NCBI RefSeq assembly: GCF_003751225.1
Contig: NZ_RJKE01000001.1
Coordinates: 1,736,001 to 1,800,000, forward strand
Length of the DNA stretch: 64,000 nt
Direction of reading: 5' to 3'
Origin: Actinocorallia herbida
Lineage (GTDB): Bacteria; Actinomycetota; Actinomycetes; Streptosporangiales; Streptosporangiaceae
Both the position numbers and the translations under genes were made by a program. Positions within the stretch are counted from its first letter, which is position 1. The number at the start of each line of letters is the position of its first letter. The notes under the pieces are model-generated. The model made no database searches, was not told where the DNA came from, and worked only from the letters and a program-made list of their open reading frames with translations. Shown here piece after piece: positions 44,336 to 52,784 of this stretch.

Positions 44336-45589
44336 GTGCGGGTCATGCGGGGGTCGACGCGGTCTGCGGGAGTAGTGGGTCTTGTCGTCGCGGCGCTGGT
44401 GGCCGCGGGATGCAGCGGCAACCCGATCACGGGCGAGGAGGCCGAGCCGCCCGTCGTCACGATCACGCCGGCGGACGGGACGGGCGAGGTGAAGCCCGAG
44501 GACGGTGTCACCGTCAAGGCCGCCGACGGCACCCTCACCAGCGTGAAGGTGCAGGTGAAGGGCAAGGACGTCAAGGGTGCGCTGTCCGCCGACGGCACCA
44601 CCTGGACGGCCGAGCGCGCCCTGGTCCCGAACGCCTCCTACACCGTCGAGGCCACGGCCACCGGTGAGGAGTCCAAGACCACCACCGCGACGAGCGCCTT
44701 CACCACCCTGAAGCCGGAGAGCACCTTCGGGCTCCAGGCGAACATCCCGCTGTCCAACTGGACGGTCGGGGTCGGGATGCCGATCCTCATCACCTTCACC
44801 GACGACATCAAGGACAAGAAGGCCGTCGAGAGCGCGCTCAAGGTCAAGAGCGACGAGCCGGTCGAGGGCGCCTGGTACTGGTACACCGACAACCAGGTGA
44901 TCTTCCGCGGTAAGAAGTACTGGAAGGCCCACCAGAAGGTGAAGGTCACCGGCAGCCTCGCCGGGGTGAAGTCCGCCGACGGCACCTACGGGACCAAGGA
45001 CTTCGAGATCAACTTCAAGGTCGGCTCGGCCAACATCAGCAAGGTGAACACCGACACCCACCGGATGGTCGTCGAGATCGACGGCGAGAAGGTCAGGGAC
45101 GTCGGCATCAGCGCGGGCAACGAGACCGCCTACAAGTACACGACGACGAGCGGCGTCCACGTCACGCAGGAGAAGGAGAACCCGGTCAAGATGACCGCGC
45201 CGGGTCTCAACCCCGGTGACAGCGGCTACTACGAGGAGATCGTCGACCACGCGGTCCGGATCTCCAACAGCGGCGAGTACGTCCACTCCGCGCCGTGGTC
45301 GGTCGGCTCCCAGGGCAACGCCAACGTGAGTCACGGTTGTATCAATGCCGGGCCGGAGTTCGCGGAATGGTACTACAACCAGTCAAAGTGGGGCGATATT
45401 GTCACTGTGACGGGTACGAATCGCGAGCTCGAGTACGACAACGGCTACGGCTACTGGCAGAAGTCGTGGAAGGACTGGGTGCTCGGCAGCGCGTTCGACG
45501 CGCCCGTCACGACCGACGGGGCGACGCCCGGCACCGCCGCCGGCACCGCCGAGACCCCCGCGCCCGCCGCCACCTCCACCGCCCCCTGA
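44336..45589 (+). CDS. L,D-transpeptidase lipoprotein (first copy)
   Basis: A 417-residue exported lipoprotein that should form 3-3 peptidoglycan crosslinks or attach proteins. The lipoprotein signal ends AALVAAGC. Two Ig-like domains (about 40-140 and 140-240; PADGTGEVKPEDGVTV, GVGMPILITFTDDI) precede the YkuD catalytic domain (about 250-380), with HAVRISNSGEYVHS and the active-site SHGCIN. The tail is Pro/Thr/Ala-rich. It resembles mycobacterial LdtMt2 in layout. GTG start with GGAGG upstream; ATG 44345 is also possible. The next gene is a paralog 37 bases on. Confidence 0.94.
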   Translation: MRVMRGSTRSAGVVGLVVAALVAAGCSGNPITGEEAEPPVVTITPADGTGEVKPEDGVTVKAADGTLTSVKVQVKGKDVKGALSADGTTWTAERALVPNASYTVEATATGEESKTTTATSAFTTLKPESTFGLQANIPLSNWTVGVGMPILITFTDDIKDKKAVESALKVKSDEPVEGAWYWYTDNQVIFRGKKYWKAHQKVKVTGSLAGVKSADGTYGTKDFEINFKVGSANISKVNTDTHRMVVEIDGEKVRDVGISAGNETAYKYTTTSGVHVTQEKENPVKMTAPGLNPGDSGYYEEIVDHAVRISNSGEYVHSAPWSVGSQGNANVSHGCINAGPEFAEWYYNQSKWGDIVTVTGTNRELEYDNGYGYWQKSWKDWVLGSAFDAPVTTDGATPGTAAGTAETPAPAATSTAP

Positions 45590-45626
45590 CCCCCTTCCCC
45601 ACGACACCCGCGGAGAGCAAGACCCC

Positions 45627-46934
45627 ATGACCCGCCGTACGACCGCCGCCCTGACCGGAGCGGCCCTGCTGCTGACCGCCGCGTGCTCCGGGGACCCCGT
45701 CAAGGAGCAGGCCGAGGCCGAGCCGATCGTGCCGCAGGTCACGATCACGCCCACCGACGGGACAGGTCAGGTCAAGCCGGACAGCAAGATCACGGTGACC
45801 GTCGTCGACGGGACCCTCCAGACCGTCACCGCCAAGTCCGGCAAGAAGGCGGTCGAGGGCGAGCTGTCGGCCGACGGCAAGACCTGGACCTCCACGGCCA
45901 ACCTCAAGCCGAGCGCCACCTACTCGGTCGCGGTGACGGCCGCGGGCGGCGAGACGCCGGTCAACGCGACGAGCACGTTCAAGACGCTCAAGCCCAAGGG
46001 CACCTTCGGGGTCGCCGACATCACCCCGATGCCCGGCGAGACCGTCGGCGTGGGCATGCCGATCACCGTCACCTTCGACCGGGACATCGACGACAAGAAG
46101 TCGGTGGAGAAGGCGCTCAAGGTCTACTCCGAGAAGCCCGCGGTCGGCGCCTGGTACTGGACCGCCGACAACCAGGCGATCTTCCGGACGAAGAACGACG
46201 CGTACTGGAAGGCCAACCAGGACATCAGGTTCGAGGCCGACCTCACCGGGGTGAAGGCCGCGAGCGGCGTCTACGGCACCGCCGACAAGACCCAGAAGTG
46301 GAAGATCGGCGACTCGCAGATCAGCACGGTCGACACCAAGAAGAAGTACATCACCGTCGTCCGCAACGGCAAGAAGGTCAAGCACGAGCCGATCAGCGCG
46401 GGCAAGGGCGGCCGGGTCGTCAACGGCATCGACACCTACCTGACGACCAGCGGCACCCACCTGACGATGTCCGCCCACCGGGTGGAGGTCATGACCTCGG
46501 AGTGGATGGGCGTCGACCCCAAGGACACCAAGAACGGCGGCTACAAGGAGGTCATCCCCTTCGCCGTCCGGATCTCCAACTCCGGCGAGTACGTGCACTC
46601 GATGGCCGCCCGGGTGTGGGCCATGGGCCGCTACAACCTCAGCCACGGCTGCGTGAACTCCCCGCCGGCGTTCGCGGAGTGGTTCTTCAACAACTTCCAG
46701 CGCGGCGACGTCGTGGAGATCACCGGCACGAAGCGCCGGGTGGAGTGGAACAACGGCTGGTCGTACTACGAGATGCCGTGGAAGCAGTGGGTCAAGGGCG
46801 GCGCCCTCGACAAGGAGATCACCACGGGTCCGGTGGACGCGCCCGCCGAAGGGGCCCCCACCGCCCCGACGGGCGCACCCACCGCCCCGTCTCCCACCGC
46901 GCCCGTCACCACGGCGCCCGCCACGGCGGGCTGA
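45627..46934 (+). CDS. L,D-transpeptidase lipoprotein (second copy)
   Basis: A 435-residue paralog of the preceding protein, with the same order: lipoprotein signal ending LLLTAAC, Ig-like domains, YkuD domain and a Pro/Thr/Ala tail. The catalytic motif is SHGCVN, with HLTMSAHRVEVMTSEWMG and HSMAARVWAMG around the substrate cap. Compared with the first copy it differs in the cap and linker, so they may act on different sites or growth phases. The short gap suggests one transcript. Beta-lactam response may differ from penicillin-binding proteins, since these enzymes are mainly inhibited by carbapenems (known for the family). Confidence 0.94.
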   Translation: MTRRTTAALTGAALLLTAACSGDPVKEQAEAEPIVPQVTITPTDGTGQVKPDSKITVTVVDGTLQTVTAKSGKKAVEGELSADGKTWTSTANLKPSATYSVAVTAAGGETPVNATSTFKTLKPKGTFGVADITPMPGETVGVGMPITVTFDRDIDDKKSVEKALKVYSEKPAVGAWYWTADNQAIFRTKNDAYWKANQDIRFEADLTGVKAASGVYGTADKTQKWKIGDSQISTVDTKKKYITVVRNGKKVKHEPISAGKGGRVVNGIDTYLTTSGTHLTMSAHRVEVMTSEWMGVDPKDTKNGGYKEVIPFAVRISNSGEYVHSMAARVWAMGRYNLSHGCVNSPPAFAEWFFNNFQRGDVVEITGTKRRVEWNNGWSYYEMPWKQWVKGGALDKEITTGPVDAPAEGAPTAPTGAPTAPSPTAPVTTAPATAG

Positions 46935-47024
46935 CCCGTCGGCGGGGAGGAGCAGGGCCCGCGACACCGAACCACATCGTGGTTGCGGGCGCATCCATCC
47001 CCGAATTCCGGTAGAACTCCGGAG

Positions 47025-47975
47025 ATGGACATCCGCGAGCTGGTCGAACCGGAGGACGCCGACCTCGACGCCTGGCACACCCTGGTGTCGGCCGCGCACC
47101 TGCACGACCTCCCGGGCGACCCCGCCCCCGACTCCACCCAGACCATAGGGCGGATCTTCGGCGGGGGCGCCCGGCGCCTGTGGGCGGTGCCCTACCGCGA
47201 GGGGTTCGGCGCGGTGGCGTCGGTCTGGCTGCCGGGTGATCCGGCGGTGCGGGCCGCGGAGGTCGACGTCCATGTGCTGCCCGAGCTGCGCCGCCGCGGC
47301 CTGGGCACCCGGCTGCTGCGCCTGGCCGCCGAGGCGGCCCGCGCGAACGGCCGCTCGGCGGCGCTGGCCCAGGCGCTGGCCGGGACCCCCGCGGTGCCCT
47401 TCCTGGAGCGGCACGGCTTCCGCTGCCTGCTCATCACCCGCAGCCTCGTCCTGCGCCCCGCCGAGACCGACGTGTCCGCGCACGCCGCCCTGAACCCCGA
47501 GGGCTACCGGCTGATCCGCTGGACGGGCACCGTGCCCGACCACCTCGCCGTGCAGTTCGCCCTGGCCAAGAGCGCCATGGCCGACCACGACGAGGGCGAC
47601 TCCGCCTGGACCGCCGACGTGGTCAGGGACACCGCCGACCACGTCGCCAAGCGCGGCGACGACCTGTACACGGTCGCGGCCCTGCACGGCCCCCGGATCG
47701 TCGGGTTCACCGAGGTCGTCGTGCCGGGCGACGTGCCCGTGCGGGCCTTCCAGTACGACACCGCGGTGGTGCCCGGGCACCGGGGCCGCCGGATCGGCCT
47801 GTGGGTCAAGGCGGCCATGCTGGAGTGGCTGGCCGACGAGCGGCCCGAGGTCGTGGAGATCGAGACCGACAACGCCGGCGACAACGCGCACATGCTCGCC
47901 GTCAACGAGGCGCTGGGATACCGGCCACTGCGCGAGTTCCGGGAGTACCTGGCGCAGGCCGCCGACCTTCCGTGA
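47025..47975 (+). CDS. Double-GNAT acetyltransferase
   Basis: A 316-residue protein with two GNAT folds. The first (about 1-150) has VHVLPELRRRGLGTRLLRLA, the acetyl-CoA motif A. The second (about 165-312) has TAVVPGHRGRRIGLWVKAAM and EIETDNAGDNAHMLAVNEALGYRP, equally well kept. Such pairs include mycothiol synthase MshD and Eis-like enzymes, but neither is clearly matched here, so the substrate is open. ATG 47025 has GGAG directly adjoining it, an odd spacing. Tandem hairpin repeats follow the stop. Confidence 0.85.
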   Translation: MDIRELVEPEDADLDAWHTLVSAAHLHDLPGDPAPDSTQTIGRIFGGGARRLWAVPYREGFGAVASVWLPGDPAVRAAEVDVHVLPELRRRGLGTRLLRLAAEAARANGRSAALAQALAGTPAVPFLERHGFRCLLITRSLVLRPAETDVSAHAALNPEGYRLIRWTGTVPDHLAVQFALAKSAMADHDEGDSAWTADVVRDTADHVAKRGDDLYTVAALHGPRIVGFTEVVVPGDVPVRAFQYDTAVVPGHRGRRIGLWVKAAMLEWLADERPEVVEIETDNAGDNAHMLAVNEALGYRPLREFREYLAQAADLP

Positions 47976-47980
47976 CGGTC

Positions 47981-48114
47981 CGGTGGCGGGCTCCCCGGCG
48001 AAGCCGGGCCCTCCAAGAGCCCTCCACCGGACCCGGTGGGTACAGCCCGGTGGCGGGCTCCCCGGCGGAGCCGGGTTCTTCGAGAGCGCGTCACCGGACC
48101 CGGTGAGTTACGGT
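47981..48114. repeat. Tandem 67-bp repeat with internal hairpins
   Basis: Two copies with a period of 67 bases, from 47981 and 48048. Each starts CGGTGGCGGGCTCCCCGGC, contains a CCCGGC-N3-GCCGGG hairpin, and ends with CACCGGACCCGGTG. The flanking arms (CGGTGG and CCACCG in the first copy) can also pair. A duplicated terminator is the simplest reading. Confidence 0.7.
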
Positions 48115-48131
48115 CCGGCTCCCGTGCGATC

Positions 48132-48137
48132 TACGAT
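48132..48137 (+). promoter_or_regulatory. -10 element of a leaderless promoter for the tricorn gene
   Basis: TACGAT fits TANNNT and lies six bases before the GTG start; no ribosome-binding site is present. The spacing places the transcript start on the start codon, a common actinobacterial pattern. Confidence 0.5.
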
Positions 48138-48143
48138 GGACGG

Positions 48144-51100
48144 GTGACTTCGGGTGAGTATCTGAGGTATCCGCATCTGCGGGGTGACCTGCTGACGTTC
48201 GTGGCCGAGGACGACGTGTGGCTCGCGGGCCTGGACGGCGGCCGTGCCTGGCGGCTGAGCGCCGACCGGGCGCCGGTCAGCCATCCCCGGCTGTCCGCCG
48301 ACGGCGGCAAGATCGCCTGGACGAGCTGGCGCGACGGCGACCCGGAGGTCCATCTCGCGCCGACCGACGGCGGGGTGGGGGAACGGATCACCTACTGGGG
48401 ATCGCCCACCACCCGCGTGCGCGGCTGGACGCCGGGCGGCAGGGTCCTGGCCACGAGTTCCACCGGCCAGCCCTTCTCGCACTTCACCTGGGCCTACGCG
48501 GTCCCCGTGGACGGCAGCACGGCCGCCCGGCTGCCCTACGGGCCCGTCGAGGACCTGGCCCTGGCCGGCGCGCACCGGTCGGACCGGGCCGCGCTGATCA
48601 CCGGAGGGGCGAGCGAGCCCGCGCGCTGGAAGCGCTACCGGGGCGGCGGCACCGGGCGGCTGTGGACGGGCGCGGCGGTGGAGCCCGCCGAGTACCGCAC
48701 CGAGGCCGACGGTCCGCTGCACCTCGACGAGCGGCACTTCAGCCGGATCCTCGCCGAGCTGGGCGGCCATCTCGACTGCGTCATGATCGTCGGCGAGCGG
48801 GTGGCGTTCCTGTCCGACCACGAGGGCGTCGGCGCGCTGTACTCCTGCGGCTTCGACGGCGCCGACCTGCGCCGCCACGGCCCGGCCGAGCAGCACGGCT
48901 TCTACGCCAGGCACGCCTCCACCGACGGCGAGCGGGTCGTCTACTCCAGCGCGGGACGCCTGTGGCTCGTGGAGGACCTGGAGGCGGCCGAGGCCCGGCC
49001 GCTGGAGGTCGTCCTCGGCGGGTCCGGCACCGCCCGGCGGCCCTACCAGATCACCGGCGAGGACAGCCTCGGCGGCTTCTCCTGCGACGCCACGGGCCGC
49101 GCGAGCGCCGTGGAGGTCGCCGGGACCATCCACTGGGTGACGCACCGGGACGGCCCGGCCCGCGCGCTGGCCGCCGACCCCGGAGCCCGCGCAAGGCTCC
49201 CCACCGTCCTCGGCGACGACGCGGGCGTGGCCTGGATCATCGACGCGGGCACCGACCTGCCCGGCGACGCCCTGGAGATCGCCCCGCTCGGCGGTCTGGA
49301 GCCCGGCTCGACCCCGCGCCGCCTCGCCGCGGGCCGCCTCGGCTGGGCCACCGAACTGGTGTCGGCGCCCGACGGCAAGACCGTCGCGGTGACGACCAGG
49401 GACGGCCGCCTCATGCTCGTCGAGATCGAGTCGGGGGAGGCCACGGAACTCGCGGTCTCGGCCGCGGGCCCGATCGAGGACGCGGTGTTCTCACCGGACT
49501 CGGCTTGGCTCGCCTGGTCGGAGCCGACCGCCGACCCGCTGCGCCGGGTCCGGCTGGCCCGCCTCGGCGACCGGACGATCGTGGACGTCACCGACGGCCG
49601 TTTCGAGGACACCTCGCCGTGCTTCACCCAGGACGGGAAGTTCCTGGCGTTCCTGTCGTGGCGGGGCTTCGACCCGGTCTACGACCAGCACGTGTTCGAC
49701 CTGTCCTTCCCGTTCGGCTGCCGTCCCTACCTGGTGCCGCTGGCCGCCGGGACCCCGTCGCCGTTCGCCCCGTCCGTCGAGGGCCGCTCGCCGAACGGGA
49801 CCGACGACGACAAGGACGACGCCAAGGACGAGAACCACGCGAACGTCGACCTCGAAGGGCTGTCGTCCCGGGTCGTCCCGTTCCCGGTGGAGGCGTCCCG
49901 GTACGACGGGATGAGCGCCGTCAAGGGCGGCGTGGTGTGGCTGAAGCTGCCGCTGTCGGGCTCCCTCGGCGAGAGCGGCCCGCAGCCGGACGCGGCCCCG
50001 CTGCGGCCGACCCTGGAGCGGTTCGATCTGGGCACCCGCAAGTGCGAGGAGATCATCGACCCGATCGACGGCTACACCGTCAGCGGGGACGGTGAGCGCC
50101 TCGTCGTCCGGGACCGGGGGCGGCTGCGGGTGGTCCCGTCGGCGTCGGGGTCCGACGACGACGCGGTCAAGGTGGACCTGGCCAAGGCGCGCACGGTGTT
50201 CGACCCCGCCGCGCGCTGGGCGCTGGCGTTCGCCGAGGCGGGGCGGCTGGTCCGGCACGAGTTCTGGAGCGAGGCCGCGCTCGGCGCGCTCGGCTGGGCC
50301 GAGGTCCAGGAGCGCTACCGGCCGCTGCTGGAGCGGGTCGCCACCCCCGACGACTTCGCCGACCTGCTGTGGGAGGTCTTCGGCGAACTCGGCACCTCGC
50401 ACGCCTACGTGGCCCGCGCGCGGTACCGCAGCGAGGGCGACTGGCTGGGCATGCTCGGCGCCGACCTGCGCCGCGACGGCGACGTCTGGCGGTTCACCCG
50501 GATCCTGCCGGGCGAGTCCTCCGACCCGCGCGCCCGCGCCCCGCTGGCCGCGCCCGGCATCGTGGTGCGCCCCGACGACGTGCTGCTGGAGATCGACGGC
50601 CGTCCGGTCGACCCGGTGACGGGTCCGGGCCCGCTGCTCGCGGGCATGTCCGACACGCCGGTCGAACTGACCATCGGCCCGCGCGACGGGGGCGCCCCGC
50701 GCCGCGTCGCGGTGATGCCGCTGGGCGACGACGAGCGGCTGCGCTACCAGGACTGGGTCACCGACCGCCGCAGGCACGTCCGTGAGGCGTCGGGAGGCCG
50801 CCTGGGCTACCTGCACATCCCGGACATGGTCGGCTTCGGCTGGGCCCAGCTGCACCGCGACCTGCGGGTCGAGATGGCCCGCGAGGGCATCGTGGTGGAC
50901 CTGCGCGGCAACCGCGGCGGCCACACCTCCCAGCTCGTCGTGGAGAAGCTGGCCCGGCGCATCATCGGCTGGGACGTCCCGCGCGGCAAGCAGGCGTCCC
51001 CCTACCCCGAGAACGCCCCGCGCGGCCCCATCGTCGCGGTCGTGGACGAGCGGGCGGGCTCCGACGGCGACATCATCTCCGCGGCCATCAAGACCCTCGG

Positions 51101-51383
51101 ACTCGGCGAGGTCGTCGGCACCCGCACCTGGGGCGGCGTCATCGGCATCGACGGCTGGCACCGCCTGGCCGACGGCACCTCGGTGACGGTCCCCAAGTAC
51201 GCCACCTGGTTCGACGACCACGGCTGGAATCTCGAGAACCACGGCGTGGACCCCGACCTCGAAGTCGTCATGACCCCCGAGGACTGGGTCAACCGCCGCG
51301 ACCCCCAGCTCGACACCGCCATCGCCCGAGCCCTCGCCACCCTGGAGGACACCCCCGCCGCGGGCCCCCCGACCCGCCCCTGA
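48144..51383 (+). CDS. Tricorn-type peptidase (S41 family)
   Basis: A 1079-residue cytoplasmic protease relative. Residues about 1-330 and 340-670 are two beta-propellers with repeated elements such as RLSADRAPVSHPRLSADGGKIAW and FSPDSAWLAWSE. An acidic linker of low complexity (DDDKDDAKDENHANV) is near residue 560. A C1 helix bundle, PDZ (about 790-870) and the S41 core follow. Catalytic elements are ELGTSHAYVARA with the His and ERAGSDGDIISAA with the nucleophile Ser. It should degrade peptides from the proteasome or other proteases. GTG start; end convergent with the ROK gene. Confidence 0.93.
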   Translation: MTSGEYLRYPHLRGDLLTFVAEDDVWLAGLDGGRAWRLSADRAPVSHPRLSADGGKIAWTSWRDGDPEVHLAPTDGGVGERITYWGSPTTRVRGWTPGGRVLATSSTGQPFSHFTWAYAVPVDGSTAARLPYGPVEDLALAGAHRSDRAALITGGASEPARWKRYRGGGTGRLWTGAAVEPAEYRTEADGPLHLDERHFSRILAELGGHLDCVMIVGERVAFLSDHEGVGALYSCGFDGADLRRHGPAEQHGFYARHASTDGERVVYSSAGRLWLVEDLEAAEARPLEVVLGGSGTARRPYQITGEDSLGGFSCDATGRASAVEVAGTIHWVTHRDGPARALAADPGARARLPTVLGDDAGVAWIIDAGTDLPGDALEIAPLGGLEPGSTPRRLAAGRLGWATELVSAPDGKTVAVTTRDGRLMLVEIESGEATELAVSAAGPIEDAVFSPDSAWLAWSEPTADPLRRVRLARLGDRTIVDVTDGRFEDTSPCFTQDGKFLAFLSWRGFDPVYDQHVFDLSFPFGCRPYLVPLAAGTPSPFAPSVEGRSPNGTDDDKDDAKDENHANVDLEGLSSRVVPFPVEASRYDGMSAVKGGVVWLKLPLSGSLGESGPQPDAAPLRPTLERFDLGTRKCEEIIDPIDGYTVSGDGERLVVRDRGRLRVVPSASGSDDDAVKVDLAKARTVFDPAARWALAFAEAGRLVRHEFWSEAALGALGWAEVQERYRPLLERVATPDDFADLLWEVFGELGTSHAYVARARYRSEGDWLGMLGADLRRDGDVWRFTRILPGESSDPRARAPLAAPGIVVRPDDVLLEIDGRPVDPVTGPGPLLAGMSDTPVELTIGPRDGGAPRRVAVMPLGDDERLRYQDWVTDRRRHVREASGGRLGYLHIPDMVGFGWAQLHRDLRVEMAREGIVVDLRGNRGGHTSQLVVEKLARRIIGWDVPRGKQASPYPENAPRGPIVAVVDERAGSDGDIISAAIKTLGLGEVVGTRTWGGVIGIDGWHRLADGTSVTVPKYATWFDDHGWNLENHGVDPDLEVVMTPEDWVNRRDPQLDTAIARALATLEDTPAAGPPTRP

Positions 51384-51397
51384 CCCGCCCCGCGGCC

Positions 51398-51421
51398 TCC
51401 TGGACGGCTAGCCGTCCAGGA
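51398..51421. terminator. Perfect 24-bp palindrome covering the ROK stop
   Basis: TCCTGGACGGCT and AGCCGTCCAGGA are exact complements with no loop, sitting between the convergent tricorn and ROK genes and containing the stop codon of the latter. A two-way terminator is likely. Confidence 0.7.
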
Positions 51422-52635
51422 AGCGCTCCAGGGGGAGGGTGGCGGCGCCCAGGGCGACGGCGTCCGGGCCCAGCCGGCACAGCTCGATCGCGGTGCTGGC
51501 GAACAGGTGGCGCAGGCTGTGCCTGGCCGCGGCCTCGCGCAGCTCGCCGAGGTAGCGGTCGCCCAGCAGGAGGCCGGCCCAGCCGCCGAGGATGATGCGC
51601 TCGGGGGCGAGCAGGTTGATGAGGCCGCCGAGGCTCGCGCCCAGGTACCGGACCGTCTCGTCCACGACGCGGGCGGCGGTCGTGCCCGGTGCGGAGGCGG
51701 CGAGGACGAGGTGGGCCAAGGCGGTCTCCTGGTCCGCGGGCAGCGGGTCGCCGCCGGCCTCGGCGTAGCGTTCCAGCATCGCCTCGGCGCCGACATAGGC
51801 CTCCAGGCAGCCGACATTGCCGCAGCGGCAGCGCCGCCCGTCCACGATGATGGGGCGTGTGGCCCCATTCCCCGGCGCTGGCGTCCGCGCCGTTGTCGGG
51901 GTTGCCGTCGGAGATGACCGCGGCGCCGACGCCCGAGCCGATGAGGCCGATGACCGCGTTGCGCGCGCCGCGGCCCGAGCCGAACCACAGCTCGGCGCGG
52001 CCCATGGTGTTGGCGCCGTTGTCGATGAGCAGGGGCAGGCCGGTGCCCGCGGGGCCGCCGGGCAGGCCCGCCCGCAGCAGCCGCTCCAACGGGACCGACG
52101 CCCAGCCGAAGGTCTGCGCGTCCACGATGACCTCGGGCCGCTGGCGCACCACGCCGGGCACGCCGATGCCGACGCCGAGGACCGAGGACGGGTCGGCGCC
52201 TCCGTCGGCGAGGACGGCGTCGATGCCCGCGAGGACGCGGGCGACCACCCGGTCGGCGTCATGGCCGTGATCGAGGGGGTAGTCGGCCTTGGCCCGCTCG
52301 GCCATCGCCAGGTCGAACAGCTCGACCTGCACACGTGTCTCGCCGACGTCCACGCCGATGACGTGCCCGTGGCCCGGGTCGACGCGCAGCAGCACCCGGG
52401 GCCGCCCGCCGTCGGACTCCACCGAGCCGACCTCCACCACGATGCCCTCGGCGATGAGGTCGCGCATCACGTTGCTGACCGAGGCCGGACTGAGCCCGGT
52501 GGCCGCGCTCAGTTCCTGCCTGCTGCGCGGCTCGCCGAAGTACAGCGCCCGCAGCAGCACCGCACGGTTGTCCCGGCGCAGGTCGCGCACCGTGCCCCGC
52601 TTGCGCTCGGCCATCGTCCGCCCTTCTCGCGTCAC
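51408..52635 (-). pseudogene. ROK-family sugar repressor, broken by +1 frameshift
   Basis: Two frames together make a complete ROK protein of about 408 residues. Frame one has the winged HTH (SRQELSAATGLSPASVSNVM) and the first ROK half to ASAGEWGHTP; frame two continues PIIVDGRRCRCGNVGCLEAY, the zinc motif, to LERFLDG. The switch falls on four C in a row at 51852-51855 (GGGG on the plus strand), where three would keep the frame. In the given sequence the product loses the zinc site and gains unrelated residues to 51289. GTG 52635 was chosen for its AGGAGG; ATG 52614 is also possible. It is divergent from the sugar operon it should repress. Confidence 0.85.
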
Positions 52636-52679
52636 CGGTCGATCCTCCTGCACTCGCGGTGCGGAAGCATGCCGGACTG

Positions 52680-52708
52680 TTGACGCCCCAGTGTATCGCG
52701 AGTTAAAT
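52680..52708 (+). promoter_or_regulatory. Candidate sigma-70 promoter of the sugar/beta-glucosidase operon
   Basis: TTGACG at 52680 and TTAAAT at 52703 are 17 bases apart, ending 76 bases before the binding-protein ATG. The AT-rich bases that follow (to about 52735) are unusual here and are likely to hold the ROK operator. Confidence 0.55.
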
Positions 52709-52784
52709 CAAGCCATGAAATAAGTCGTGTCGTAAGTGGCGCGGCGTGCTCCACCCCCGTTTCCCCACCCCCCGAAGGATCCCC

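Noticed and set aside
45507-47891. Open frame of 794 codons on the minus strand
   Set aside because: Antisense to an L,D-transpeptidase and an acetyltransferase gene with conserved active sites; composition is typical of an antisense frame.
47981-48114. CRISPR array
   Set aside because: Only two units, with no unique spacers and with strong internal hairpins; no cas genes in the window.
51289-51407. End of the ROK frame reading into the tricorn gene as a real C-terminus
   Set aside because: After the CCCC run this frame has no ROK similarity; the other frame continues the family to a stop at 51408.
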